From an uncultured Acetatifactor sp. (lineage in GTDB: Bacteria; Bacillota; Clostridia; Lachnospirales; Lachnospiraceae): 64,000 nucleotides of DNA. The notes beneath the pieces were generated by a model. It was given only the letters and a program-made list of their open reading frames with translations, had not been told where the DNA came from and searched no databases. Within the stretch, counting starts at the first letter, position 1. Each line of letters starts with the position of its first letter. The DNA is taken from assembly GCA_910589035.1 (NCBI GenBank), contig CAJUSI010000025.1, positions 1-64,000 on the forward strand, given 5' to 3'. Position numbers and translations under genes: made by a program. Positions 42,815 to 51,782 of this stretch are shown here, piece by piece.

Positions 42815-43147
42815 TCAGAAAAACGCTTTTACATATGCCAATGTCTTTTCCAGCAAATCTTCTGGCATCTTCTCCACAAACTGAATATTCCTGCTAATTA
42901 CATCCAGGCACTTCATATGTTCCGTTAGTATCACACCTGTCGTTTTCGTTCTATTATCTAAGGGGATATGCAACGGAAATTTATTGGTTGTATTTGTAAT
43001 TGGACACACCACAGCAAATTTAGTCCTCATAAAGAACTGTTCATTACTGATAACTACTCCAGGTCTTCTTCCTGCCTGTTCATGTCCTGATTGCGGGCTA
43101 AAATCCAGGAATACAATATCCCCCTGCTTCGGATTATACATTACCAC
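42815..43147 (-). CDS. mazF: MazF-type endoribonuclease toxin
   Basis: The 110-residue protein has the PemK/MazF signatures PKQGDIVFLDFSPQSGHEQA, GRRPGVVISNEQF, VVCPITNTTNKFPLHIPL and GVILTEHMKCLDVISRN. MazF toxins cut mRNA at short sites when the antitoxin is degraded. It overlaps the antitoxin gene by 7 bases. The AT-richer coding differs from the surrounding GC-rich genes, as expected for a horizontally spread module. Confidence 0.9.
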   Translation of the reverse strand: MVMYNPKQGDIVFLDFSPQSGHEQAGRRPGVVISNEQFFMRTKFAVVCPITNTTNKFPLHIPLDNRTKTTGVILTEHMKCLDVISRNIQFVEKMPEDLLEKTLAYVKAFF

Positions 43148-43386
43148 ACTTCCTTCCCAACAGGCGAACCCCAGTCAAATTCCTCTGCCACATATTTTCC
43201 GTCATAATCTTTGAATATATCTTCCAGTGTCAATTCCTTCTTTTCTTTGACTTTTGAAATCACAATAGTATCATCGACACATTTAAGTTCCACCCGGTGA
43301 TTTTCCATCATTCCTAATGCTTCAAGAAATGCTTTCGGTATTCTTATCCCCTGCGAATTTCCCCATTTCTGAATTGTTGCCTGCAT
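43141..43386 (-). CDS. mazE: MazE-type antitoxin (AbrB-like)
   Basis: The 81-residue protein starts MQATIQKWGNSQGIRIPKAF, a swapped-hairpin DNA-binding domain, and ends with an acidic tail (DIFKDYDGKYVAEEFDWG) that would wrap around the toxin. I chose the ATG at 43386 because AAGGAGATGATTGT precedes it. It should neutralise MazF and repress its own promoter at the two GTATATAC sites upstream. Confidence 0.9.
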   Translation of the reverse strand: MQATIQKWGNSQGIRIPKAFLEALGMMENHRVELKCVDDTIVISKVKEKKELTLEDIFKDYDGKYVAEEFDWGSPVGKEVW

Positions 43387-43410
43387 ACAATCATCTCCTT
43401 CCATGCATTA

Positions 43411-43439
43411 AGTATATACAATAGTATATACATTGTCAA
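43411..43439 (-). promoter_or_regulatory. mazEF promoter with twin GTATATAC operator
   Basis: On the minus strand TTGACA (43434-43439) and TATACT (43411-43416) are spaced 17 bp. Two copies of the self-complementary octamer GTATATAC at 43412-43419 and 43424-43431 cover the spacer and -10 box, an ideal arrangement for autorepression by MazE or MazEF. The 43440-43717 stretch upstream shows no gene. Confidence 0.7.
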
Positions 43440-43717
43440 TGGCTTTATAAAAATATCTACTATATTTTCTGAATAATCACTCCAATATTTTCTTTGCAAT
43501 CAGCATACATTGTTCTATATTTTCCTCATAAACACCACTGATCATATTATAGTGTCCACAGATATTGATTGATTTAGTCTTCCTCTAAGGCCGAATGACG
43601 GATTGATTTTGTGACAGTTCCTTATTATCTGATCACTCATAATTTTTACAGCATTTTCACAATTCACTGTTCCATGCGTCTTTACGCTGTTTTACTGATA
43701 TTTAATTATGTTGTTGA

Positions 43718-43852
43718 TTATGCTAACTGCATAACCTCGTCTTCATAGGCATTGAAGTACACTACCTTATGAATGGACAGGGAGACATGGTTTACCGCAC
43801 ATACCTTGCGATACCGCTTCACCAGATCTTTGGTTTCCAGAATTGTTTCCAT
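43718..43852 (-). pseudogene. truncated ABC transporter ATP-binding fragment
   Basis: The 44-residue frame METILETKDLVKRYRKVCAV followed by NHVSLSIHK is the N-terminal strand of a bacteriocin/lantibiotic-type ABC ATPase, but it ends before Walker A with unrelated residues and a stop. It is a relic, probably of an exporter or self-immunity transporter for the peptide locus just upstream. Confidence 0.6.
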
Positions 43853-44029
43853 ATCGTTTCTCCGCTCTATGATAGATTCTTGAGAATATAATAGAATCAA
43901 AAAGATGATTCTAATATCTGAATTATATTGTAGATTATTTCGTATAAATCGGCAAGGCCGGAATACTCTGCTTTCCACAATTCTGCTATCCCGGAAAGCA
44001 GAACGCTGCATGTTATATTATTACGTATA

Positions 44030-45925
44030 TTACTTGTCGGATAACTGTTTATCATGGTTATACCACTGCGCCTGCGCAGACCACAACTGCGCATAAATTC
44101 CTTTTGCCTCCACAAGTTGTTCATGTGTTCCGCATTCAGCCAGTCTCCCCTGGTCAACCAAAAAAATCATATCGGAATTTCGGCAGCTTGCCATCCTATG
44201 CGAGATATAGATTACCGTCTTACCCTGTGTGTATTCGTCAAAGCAATCCACAATCTCTTTCTCCGCCAGCGGATCCAACGCTGCAGTAGGTTCATCAAAC
44301 ACATAAATAGGGGCGTCCCTGTAGAAAGCCCTTGCTACAGCGAGTTTCTGGGCCTCTCCGCCGGACAGGATAACTCCCTCCTCGGAGAAATTCCTTGTCA
44401 GCTCCGTGCCTTGTCGCTTATGCCTGGAAAGCATTTCTGTCAGCCCCACTTTCCTCAGCACTTCGTCAACCCTCCCAGGCTCCATGTCCGCAGATGCAGC
44501 CACATTCTCGCCTGCGGAGTAGGCAAAGTAATGGACATCCTGAAATACAGTCGAGAACAGCTTCCACCAAACCTCACAAGGATAGAGATTAATATTGATT
44601 CCGTTCAGGAGAATCTCTCCCTTCTGTGGCTGATAAAACCTGTGCAGAAGCTTAATCAGGGTAGTCTTCCCCGCGCCGTTCATCCCCACAATGCTGACCT
44701 TCTGGCCGGACTCTATCTTCCCGGAAAATCCCTGCAGCACCCAGGCCTCGCTTCCGGGATACCGGAACCAGACATCCACAAACTCAAGGCTTTCAAATAC
44801 AATGCCGGTCAATTCCCCGCTCTTTTCCGGCCATTCCGTTGTTTCCTCCACACTCTCCCCATCAATCATCCCTTCTTCCATCAGCACCTGGTACGCATAA
44901 TGGAATCCAAAGGCATACCTGACACTGGCGATATCGTCCAACATCTCAGATAATGCCGAAATAGTATTGTGGATAACATTGGCATACATATAGAATTGTC
45001 CAAATGTTATTGCTTTTACATACACCTTTGCTGACACCAGAATGTAAATCAGCAGTGTTTGCACCTTCAGGCAGATATCCGCCGGGGCGGCCCTCCGAAG
45101 CGTGGCATTGGAAAATCTGATTTCCAACTTCCTTGCCGCTTTCCGGTAATCCTCCATATAGACGGAAAGCAACGGATAAAAGCGAAACAGCCTCACATCC
45201 TTTGCGCACGCCAGATTCTTTCCCAGCTTCTGATAATAGGAATATGCCCGCTCCGTGGGCGCAAATTCCTCCACCATCTTTGTATACACATTGTCTGCCT
45301 GTACCTTAAGATACGAGGAATAGACACTCATGCCTGCAATGACAAACAGCCAAATCCAGGTATTCGAGACCAGGAAATCAACAACCGCCACACCGGAAGG
45401 AATCCCAGCCCTGTCTGTTACAAGAAGTCGGAGCAGGAGCACGGCATATCCCCCAAGCATCAAAAGACAGGATCCCATATGAAAAGCGGTCATCATAACA
45501 TATGCAATCTGCGAGGAACGGTTCAGCCCACTCAGGTAGGTCTGGCGGAAATCAAGAAACTCTTTGTCCTCCAGCCTGGCATAGGACACATCAGCCATCA
45601 TCCGGGATACATTCATCTCCATTCGGCGGTTTACTTTCATACTCTCCACATTCTGCCTTTTCTGCAATTCCTGTGCCAATAGCCCCAAAATTCCCTCACT
45701 GGCTACCACAGCAATAGTGTACACTATGACGACAGCAATACGCCTCTTCTGCGTCAGCTCATCAATCAACAGGCTGGGCAAATATGCCAGCAAAAAAGGG
45801 CGCAAAGCCTGAATCACCATAATGGCAGTACCGACAGGCACAAACCATTTGGAATATTGTCTAATTTCTTTTAAAAAGAAGAAAAATAACGCAATATTCT
45901 CCCTGTGTTTCCGTGGTGCGCTCAT
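44030..45925 (-). CDS. ABC exporter permease/ATPase 1 of peptide locus
   Basis: The 631-residue protein has six TM helices (about 25-320) and an ATPase domain with Walker A GMNGAGKTTLIKL, signature LSGGEAQKLAVAR, Walker B YVFDEPTAALDP and H-loop SHRMASC. Its ATG overlaps the stop of the upstream ABC gene (ATGA). The pair probably forms a heterodimer that exports the modified Cys-rich peptide. It has no N-terminal peptidase domain, so leader removal, if any, would fall to the subtilisin in the locus. Confidence 0.88.
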   Translation of the reverse strand: MSAPRKHRENIALFFFFLKEIRQYSKWFVPVGTAIMVIQALRPFLLAYLPSLLIDELTQKRRIAVVIVYTIAVVASEGILGLLAQELQKRQNVESMKVNRRMEMNVSRMMADVSYARLEDKEFLDFRQTYLSGLNRSSQIAYVMMTAFHMGSCLLMLGGYAVLLLRLLVTDRAGIPSGVAVVDFLVSNTWIWLFVIAGMSVYSSYLKVQADNVYTKMVEEFAPTERAYSYYQKLGKNLACAKDVRLFRFYPLLSVYMEDYRKAARKLEIRFSNATLRRAAPADICLKVQTLLIYILVSAKVYVKAITFGQFYMYANVIHNTISALSEMLDDIASVRYAFGFHYAYQVLMEEGMIDGESVEETTEWPEKSGELTGIVFESLEFVDVWFRYPGSEAWVLQGFSGKIESGQKVSIVGMNGAGKTTLIKLLHRFYQPQKGEILLNGININLYPCEVWWKLFSTVFQDVHYFAYSAGENVAASADMEPGRVDEVLRKVGLTEMLSRHKRQGTELTRNFSEEGVILSGGEAQKLAVARAFYRDAPIYVFDEPTAALDPLAEKEIVDCFDEYTQGKTVIYISHRMASCRNSDMIFLVDQGRLAECGTHEQLVEAKGIYAQLWSAQAQWYNHDKQLSDK

Positions 45926-47781
45926 GACTCTTCCCCTTTCTCTTCCGCGTACTTGGCGGACTGACTCTCATACATCCTTGCGTAGAGCCCGCCGGCCTGG
46001 AGCAGCCCCTCATGAGTTCCCTCTTCACGGACTGTACCGCCATCAATCACCAGGATCTGGTCACAAAAACGCGTACTGGCCAGCCTGTGTGAAATGAACA
46101 GAACCGTCTTACCCTCCATAATCCTGTCAAAGCGCCGGTAAAGCCTCTCTTCTGCCAATGCGTCAAGAGCCGCTGTGGGCTCGTCTAAAATCAAAAACGG
46201 GCTATCTTTGTAAAGCGCCCTGGCCAAAGCCAATTCCTGTGCCTGCCCTCCGGACAGCACAATCCCATCCGCGGCATAATCCTTACGCAGCATCGTATCC
46301 ATTCCCTTAGGAAATCCGTCTACCAATGCGCGCATTTCGGATTCCTCCAGCGCCCGTAACATCCGCTCTGTGTCATATTCCTGTTGAAACGATATGTTTT
46401 GGGATACTGTAAAAGCATATTGGTTGATTTCCTGAAACACCACTGAGAAACGGTCATACAGCTGCTGTCTGGAAATAAGCCTGGTGTCTATGCCATCCAC
46501 AAAAATCGTACCCTCATCCGGCTCCAACAGTCCCGTCAGCAGCTTTACAATCGTTGTCTTCCCCGCGCCATTCACACCTATCAGAGCAACCCGCTGACCC
46601 TTTTGAATTTTGAAGCTCAAATTACTCAATACAGGAACAGCGCTTCCTGGATAGCAATAGCCGACTCTATCAAAACGAATTGAGGGCACCCCTTTGTCCT
46701 CTTCCAAAGCCCCCGCTGATTTTCCCGTAAAATGTGCTTCCACGGAGCCTTCTTCCATGAAATGTTCTTCCACTTCCTCAAATTCCTCAGGCAGCTCCAT
46801 GACCTGCCTGAAATCCGAAATGCATTTGGAATATTGCGCAATGTTTGTGGCGCTGTCTATCATCCCTTGAAATGCCAAGCTCAGCGTGCCGGCCGCTCCA
46901 AGATAGAGCAAGAAATCATCAACGCTGATTCCCCCGAAAAGCACATCCCCTATCAGGCATATGTATACAGCGGAATTAGCCGCCATGGTAAGCAATGTCG
47001 CTATCTGCCTCATGCCTGTCAGCGTTTTCTGGGAATTGGCCTCATTTTCCAGCCTCATGCCCAGACATACAGCGTACTTTTTGAGCCACCAGTCTTTCAG
47101 TCCGTAGACCCGCACGTCCTTGCCCATGTCCGGTTCTCCCATATTACTGTTCAAATACTCTATTTCCCGATCAAGGGAAGCGTTCTGCTCCCGAATCTGC
47201 ACATCCTTCTTCTTGGATGCATTTCCCAACAGCAGGTTGACTGCAGCTGTTACAATCAGCACGAAAGGAATGACCGGATTCAGCGTAACGCAGATTGCGC
47301 TGACTCCGGCCAGCAAAATAAACCCTCGCGCAAAAGCCTGGAGATTATTAAGCGTCGCCTCTATACCCACATTGGAACTCCACGATATGTACTTCGCCTT
47401 TTCCAGGCTGTCCGCTGTCTTTGGATCCTCCAGATAACAGTACCGAATTCGAAACCGCTTAACTGTCAAGAGATTCAGGCACCAATCTGACCGTACAAGT
47501 CCGCATTTGCACTGATACCGATTTCCTGTCCAACTATTCACAAAGGTTATGGCAAGTATCACCAGCCCCAGCAGCCCTGCCTGAATAAGCAGCCTGTCCA
47601 ATGCCAATTTCTGAATCAGGCAGCCCAGCAGAACTTTGGGCACGTAGATTTCAACATAACTCAACGTCGCTCCGGATATGGAAAAAGCCACAAACACAGC
47701 GAACAGAGACTTGTCATATCCCCATACAAGTTTCAGCAGATACTTCAGATTATCTTTCAATATCTGTAACGATTGACGCAC
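45922..47781 (-). CDS. ABC exporter permease/ATPase 2 of peptide locus
   Basis: About 619 residues with six TM helices and an ATPase domain: Walker A GVNGAGKTTIVKL, signature LSGGQAQELALAR, Walker B LILDEPTAALDA, H-loop SHRLASTRFCD. I prefer the GTG at 47781, which has AAAGGCGG upstream; a TTG at 47802 is also in frame. It is the first of two coupled half-exporters and begins 50 bases after the subtilisin gene. A 30-bp motif shared with the start of the operon lies in that gap. Confidence 0.88.
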   Translation of the reverse strand: MRQSLQILKDNLKYLLKLVWGYDKSLFAVFVAFSISGATLSYVEIYVPKVLLGCLIQKLALDRLLIQAGLLGLVILAITFVNSWTGNRYQCKCGLVRSDWCLNLLTVKRFRIRYCYLEDPKTADSLEKAKYISWSSNVGIEATLNNLQAFARGFILLAGVSAICVTLNPVIPFVLIVTAAVNLLLGNASKKKDVQIREQNASLDREIEYLNSNMGEPDMGKDVRVYGLKDWWLKKYAVCLGMRLENEANSQKTLTGMRQIATLLTMAANSAVYICLIGDVLFGGISVDDFLLYLGAAGTLSLAFQGMIDSATNIAQYSKCISDFRQVMELPEEFEEVEEHFMEEGSVEAHFTGKSAGALEEDKGVPSIRFDRVGYCYPGSAVPVLSNLSFKIQKGQRVALIGVNGAGKTTIVKLLTGLLEPDEGTIFVDGIDTRLISRQQLYDRFSVVFQEINQYAFTVSQNISFQQEYDTERMLRALEESEMRALVDGFPKGMDTMLRKDYAADGIVLSGGQAQELALARALYKDSPFLILDEPTAALDALAEERLYRRFDRIMEGKTVLFISHRLASTRFCDQILVIDGGTVREEGTHEGLLQAGGLYARMYESQSAKYAEEKGEES

Positions 47782-47805
47782 AAAAACACCGCCTTTACAC
47801 AATAT

Positions 47806-47838
47806 TTAACGTTTGAATCATTACAATGATGTTATATT
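47806..47838. promoter_or_regulatory. shared motif copy 1 (upstream of ABC pair)
   Basis: On the minus strand the sequence reads TAACAT, two bases, TTGTAATGATTC, one base, AACGTTAAA. An almost identical arrangement occurs at 52941-52971. Both copies lie just before the first gene of a minus-strand unit in the peptide locus. AACGTT and a second ATGTT half-site spaced 19-20 bp apart resemble a LytTR direct-repeat site, but spacing is not the usual 21-22. Confidence 0.5.
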
Positions 47839-49658
47839 TCGGAAAAATAATCAATACATCTTTGCACCATTTTCGAAAATTGTTCTTCCTTTCGCCAAAT
47901 ATATATTGGAAGTCCGAGTCTCTGAAATTGATTTATTGCCGCTTCTTCCTCTTGCTCAGAAACTATATTTTTCTTATGGCTGAGCACAGACCATCTTAAC
48001 GATTTTTTTAAGGGTGAAAGTGCTATACAGATCACTTTCGACGGGTAAATTGATTCTAAATATGCAATTGTATGTTCAACATATTCGATACTGTCTTCAC
48101 AAGAAACGCACAATATGTATGCATCTGCCTGGCATGCTAAAATCAGTTCATTTTGAGCTACCGGATATTGCTTTAGCCCCCCACTGTCATTTGGTATTGT
48201 TTGTGATTGCGATCCAAATAATATAATATCCGGCTGTTTTTTCTCAATAAATCCAAGTATTTGATTAATAGTATATACACTCATCAATCCCTTAGTTTTA
48301 ACAGTTCCTTCATATCCTATAGGATAGACGGCATCTGCTCCAAATAATGGTGCTGTTGGTTCAGTCCCCAAAAATCCAACCTTATACCCCATTTTAAATA
48401 ACTCTGAACGCAATTTAATTTGCAAAGAAAATTTCCCTTGTCTGGAAGCAGTACCAACAATCCCTAAAACAGGTTTTCCAATACAATAGGTTTTTCTTAG
48501 CATAGAAACACCATCTGGTTCATCAATATAAGGGACATAATAGGATATTTTTCGTTGCCTGATTATTGGATTATTTCTTACATCACTTAATGAATACAAC
48601 TGCTTTTTATGTTTTTCACATAACCCTATAAACTCAGGTATGTAATCATGTCCACATGCTTCACTCAGCATTGTAGCATGTCCTAATATCACTGTGTCAA
48701 AATCGGCAGTCCAATCTATCTTCGCAACATCTTGTATCAACAAATCCTCTTGATAACTTTCCAACCTTAACAAATCGCATATATTCTTGCTCACATTCCC
48801 TGTATATTTAGAATCATAAAACCCGACTATCTTAAAATCCAACAAATCTCTATAACGTGCCAGACTATGCATTTCTTTATTAAACGGGAACACAATTGCT
48901 TTTTGAATAACTAAGTCAAATTTCATTGTATTTATATTTCCGTATTTAATTGTTGCAGCAGCCTGATCATCCAAAAGCTCTTTTATTTCATCAAATCCTT
49001 TTATTCCACTCTGCATTACTTTGGCAATATATGCAGAGAATACCGGCGCGGTAAAACTATTTCCAGAAACCATTTGGGTCGTATTTCCAATCCATTTTAC
49101 ACGGACTTCACGACTATCTGCTACGTAATTGACAATGTCCTCGTTTGTTTTAGCATATTCGTACCTTTTAACCATACGTTCACTGTCTATCCCTATCACG
49201 CAATCAAAGGCTGCGGGATAAGATATTAACCCCCCATTGTCAAAGGCTGCTACAATAATGACTCCTTTTACATACAATCTTTTACATTGTGAATACAGTG
49301 CTTCAATATTGTCACAGCATTGTAATCCTATACTTATGTGGATTATATCGCAATCAATATGTTGATCAATATAATCCAACGCACTAATCAATACATCTTC
49401 ATGCGCTAGGATTCCATCAAAAATTACTTTTATGGGGATTATTATAGCATTAGGTAAATATCTATGCAATATGGAGATTACTGCTGTTCCATGCCCAATA
49501 TCATCTTCAATATTGGAAGTTCTATGAACAACGCCATCTTCTGAAACAAATATCCCAATCCCTTGTTCATACGTATTTTCCAAACTTACGCCTGTATCTA
49601 AAACAGCTATTCTTATATTATCTCCGTCATACTTTTTATATTTATCAAAATCCAGCAT
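47832..49658 (-). CDS. subtilisin-like (S8) peptidase fused to DUF1611-like P-loop protein
   Basis: The 608-residue protein has the S8 triad: Asp21 in IAVLDTGVS, His56 in DIGHGTAVI and Ser near 200 in SGNSFTAPV. No signal peptide is present, so it acts inside the cell. From about 270 it changes to a DUF1611-like NTPase: VLGIVGTASRQGKFSLQIKL (P-loop), GYKVGFLGTEPTAPLFGAD, and KQPDIILFGSQSQTIP. AGGAGG precedes the ATG. It follows the two precursor genes and a hairpin, and is the candidate protease for precursor cleavage, perhaps energised by the NTPase half. Confidence 0.8.
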   Translation of the reverse strand: MLDFDKYKKYDGDNIRIAVLDTGVSLENTYEQGIGIFVSEDGVVHRTSNIEDDIGHGTAVISILHRYLPNAIIIPIKVIFDGILAHEDVLISALDYIDQHIDCDIIHISIGLQCCDNIEALYSQCKRLYVKGVIIVAAFDNGGLISYPAAFDCVIGIDSERMVKRYEYAKTNEDIVNYVADSREVRVKWIGNTTQMVSGNSFTAPVFSAYIAKVMQSGIKGFDEIKELLDDQAAATIKYGNINTMKFDLVIQKAIVFPFNKEMHSLARYRDLLDFKIVGFYDSKYTGNVSKNICDLLRLESYQEDLLIQDVAKIDWTADFDTVILGHATMLSEACGHDYIPEFIGLCEKHKKQLYSLSDVRNNPIIRQRKISYYVPYIDEPDGVSMLRKTYCIGKPVLGIVGTASRQGKFSLQIKLRSELFKMGYKVGFLGTEPTAPLFGADAVYPIGYEGTVKTKGLMSVYTINQILGFIEKKQPDIILFGSQSQTIPNDSGGLKQYPVAQNELILACQADAYILCVSCEDSIEYVEHTIAYLESIYPSKVICIALSPLKKSLRWSVLSHKKNIVSEQEEEAAINQFQRLGLPIYIWRKEEQFSKMVQRCIDYFSEI

Positions 49659-49674
49659 CTGAAAATCCTCCTAG

Positions 49675-49715
49675 AGAAAAAGTCAGCCCATATGATTGTT
49701 TACACCATATGGGCC
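49675..49715 (-). terminator. attenuator after precursor genes
   Basis: GCCCATATG (49686-49694) and CATATGGGC (49706-49714) form a 9-bp stem followed on the minus strand by TGACTTTTTCTC. It lies between precursor 2 and the subtilisin gene and would make precursor mRNA more abundant than downstream genes. Confidence 0.6.
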
Positions 49716-49743
49716 GATTGGTGGATCTAGTAGTAATTATCTT

Positions 49744-49842
49744 TTAACAGCAACCACTTTTTCCATGACAACATACCTCATCACCATGCCTAAAGCAAAT
49801 CAAAATAAGTCTTTTCTTCAGCTTTTTCTTTAGTTTTTTCAT
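49744..49842 (-). CDS. Cys-rich RiPP precursor peptide 2
   Basis: A 32-residue peptide with a very basic N-terminus (MKKLKKKLKKRL) and a core LILICFRHGDEVCC followed by HGKSGCC at the very end. AAGGAGG precedes a double ATG. It shares the pattern ICFRxGxExCCxGxSxCC with precursor 1. Two CC pairs spaced six to seven residues are the likely modification sites for the radical SAM enzyme (thioether or other crosslinks). The absence of an acidic leader is unusual for RiPPs. Confidence 0.8.
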   Translation of the reverse strand: MKKLKKKLKKRLILICFRHGDEVCCHGKSGCC

Positions 49843-49857
49843 CATCCATCCTCCTTG

Positions 49858-49971
49858 TCAGCCAGAACCACCTGTACAGCATCTGCTATTTCCATTGCAG
49901 CAAGTTTCACTGCCATCTCGAAAACACATTAATATTGCTTTCATGTAAAGACGCTTTTTTAATTTTTTCAT
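49858..49971 (-). CDS. Cys-rich RiPP precursor peptide 1
   Basis: A 37-residue peptide: basic MKKLKKRLYMKAI, then LMCFRDGSETCCNGNSRCC and a TGGSG tail. AAAAGGAG lies 7 bases before the ATG. It ends 15 bases before precursor 2 and resembles it closely, so one arose by duplication. Five Cys sit in a C-CC-CC layout. It is encoded directly after the acyl-carrier-like gene and before the subtilisin. Confidence 0.8.
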   Translation of the reverse strand: MKKLKKRLYMKAILMCFRDGSETCCNGNSRCCTGGSG

Positions 49972-49985
49972 ACCTTTTCTCCTTT

Positions 49986-50285
49986 TCATTTTTTATATTT
50001 ACTGTCTCCAGTAAATTGTGTGTTACGATTTTCAGTATTATGGCTTTCCCCATGAACTGCTTCTATAAGGAAATTAATCAAATTCCTATATGTATCTGGC
50101 GGTTCTATCATATATTCTGAAGATATATCCACGCTATATCTTTCTTCTAAACTTACTATTAATGAAACAAACGTTAATGAGTCCATTTCAACTGGAGAAT
50201 CATCTGCATCAGGGAAATAAAACACACCATTTTCTTCTAAAATTTCTTGTATTTCTTGTTCTGAAATCCCAACGTTAACCTTCAC
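49986..50285 (-). CDS. acyl-carrier-like protein of peptide maturation
   Basis: The 99-residue protein has the carrier-protein helix with MDSLTFVSLIVSLEERYSVD, whose DSL serine would carry phosphopantetheine, followed by a helical TYRNLINFLIEAVHG. It starts with MKVNVGISEQEIQEILEENG. It lies directly after the radical SAM gene. A carrier-related protein is reported, as I recall, in clostridial Cys-rich peptide maturation clusters. It may hold the peptide or an acyl group during modification. Confidence 0.75.
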   Translation of the reverse strand: MKVNVGISEQEIQEILEENGVFYFPDADDSPVEMDSLTFVSLIVSLEERYSVDISSEYMIEPPDTYRNLINFLIEAVHGESHNTENRNTQFTGDSKYKK

Positions 50286-51641
50286 TTATATCACATCCTT
50301 TTCCGAAAACAAATTAAGATAATCCATGCAACGCAACTTAGCTTTTGCGACCTCTTCCAAATTATTGCATTTATATTTCTTTTCTATATTTGTTTTAAAT
50401 GGACAACTGTTTCCAACACATATTGGAAACATTTTACATTTCCTGCATTTATCTCGCAGAGGTTTTTCCGCAATCATCCACTGTGCAATTTTACCTTCAT
50501 CAATGACTTCTCGCCCATATTCATCTATATGTCCAATGGCATCCAAATTTGCATATTTGCTATACATAGCAATTGTACATTTATGTAATGTTCCATCGCA
50601 ATTTATAATATATCCATTCTTTCTGTTTGCCTCACAATAACCCACAAACGGAGTCAGCGAAAAAGCTTCTGCTGATTTTAGGCCATATTGTACTGCCTTA
50701 TCATACCATAATTCATTAATAGAATTCTCATTTTCAGGAATATCCTTTTGATTAATTCTATTGCCACCCCAATCACGCACCCCTTGAAAATACACTCGAA
50801 AGCGTGAATCATGCGCAAAATATTTTGCAAGTATTGACAGATATTCATCTAAATAATTTGGTGTCTCAGAAGCCACATTACAGCGCAATGTCACTTCAAA
50901 TGTTTTTGTTTTTACATATCGTTGAATATTTATTAGATTGTTCAAAATAGTTGAAAATGAATCGGGGTTATCTTTATGTGGACGCATTTTATTATGTATA
51001 TCAGGTGGTCCGTCAAGACATACTTCATATTCCAACAAACGACAGGATACTAAATATTTAAATGTGTCTACATCTAAATTATAACCGTTAGTATTTATTG
51101 TCGATATCAAAGGAACATGATTCTTTTTGCATATCTCATTAATAGCACTTGCCATTCTGCATGTCTGTTCTCGATTTAACAAAGGCTCGCCACCAAACCA
51201 CGAAACACGTACTTTTTTAGAATGCGGAACTTTCCTTTCAAAAAAACGAATAACTCTTTTTTCAACAGCCTCATCCATATAAACAGGGGTCGGAGTTTGA
51301 TAACAGTATGCGCAACGAAAATTACAATCATTAGTCGGCATTAATGTTACCGCTAATACATCCGATCCATATAATGTTTCTCGGTGCTTAAGTTCAACCC
51401 ATTTTGCCTCGTCGAATTGTTCTGAGATAATAAATCCACCGTCCACTAAACGATTTCTCATTGTTCCAAGATCCATTTGAAAACTGTTTTTCTGTACTCT
51501 TTCCAGATACCAAGAAACAAAGCCTCCTGTTAATTTGATGCAATCCTCTGTTCGCATATTCATCAGTAACAAATCGCCCGATGGCGTCTGTTCTGCCACA
51601 TTATATTTTGAAACCCTATATGTTACCTCATTGTCAAACAC
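50286..51641 (-). CDS. radical SAM/SPASM peptide maturase
   Basis: About 451 residues. The radical SAM domain has CNFRCAYC near residue 106 (CxxxCxxC for the 4Fe-4S/SAM cluster) and GGEPLLN. A C-terminal SPASM region has CDGTLHKCT and CRKCKMFPICVGNSCPF for extra Fe-S clusters, typical of enzymes that crosslink Cys to carbon in RiPPs. An N-terminal RRE-like region is short. I prefer a GTG at 51641 with AGGAGAG upstream. It lies between the 366-residue-class protein and the carrier protein and is expected to modify the two CC-type precursors. Confidence 0.9.
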   Translation of the reverse strand: MFDNEVTYRVSKYNVAEQTPSGDLLLMNMRTEDCIKLTGGFVSWYLERVQKNSFQMDLGTMRNRLVDGGFIISEQFDEAKWVELKHRETLYGSDVLAVTLMPTNDCNFRCAYCYQTPTPVYMDEAVEKRVIRFFERKVPHSKKVRVSWFGGEPLLNREQTCRMASAINEICKKNHVPLISTINTNGYNLDVDTFKYLVSCRLLEYEVCLDGPPDIHNKMRPHKDNPDSFSTILNNLINIQRYVKTKTFEVTLRCNVASETPNYLDEYLSILAKYFAHDSRFRVYFQGVRDWGGNRINQKDIPENENSINELWYDKAVQYGLKSAEAFSLTPFVGYCEANRKNGYIINCDGTLHKCTIAMYSKYANLDAIGHIDEYGREVIDEGKIAQWMIAEKPLRDKCRKCKMFPICVGNSCPFKTNIEKKYKCNNLEEVAKAKLRCMDYLNLFSEKDVI

Positions 51642-51782
51642 ATTCTCTCTCCTTTCACTCCATTTTTCAGATACGTTGGAACGCAATACTATATAAAATG
51701 TTCCGGTCTTTTGGTTTTGCAGTACTATCTTTCATTACTTTATTCGCGGCGACAAACCTATTGTTACTTAGTGTGTATTACA

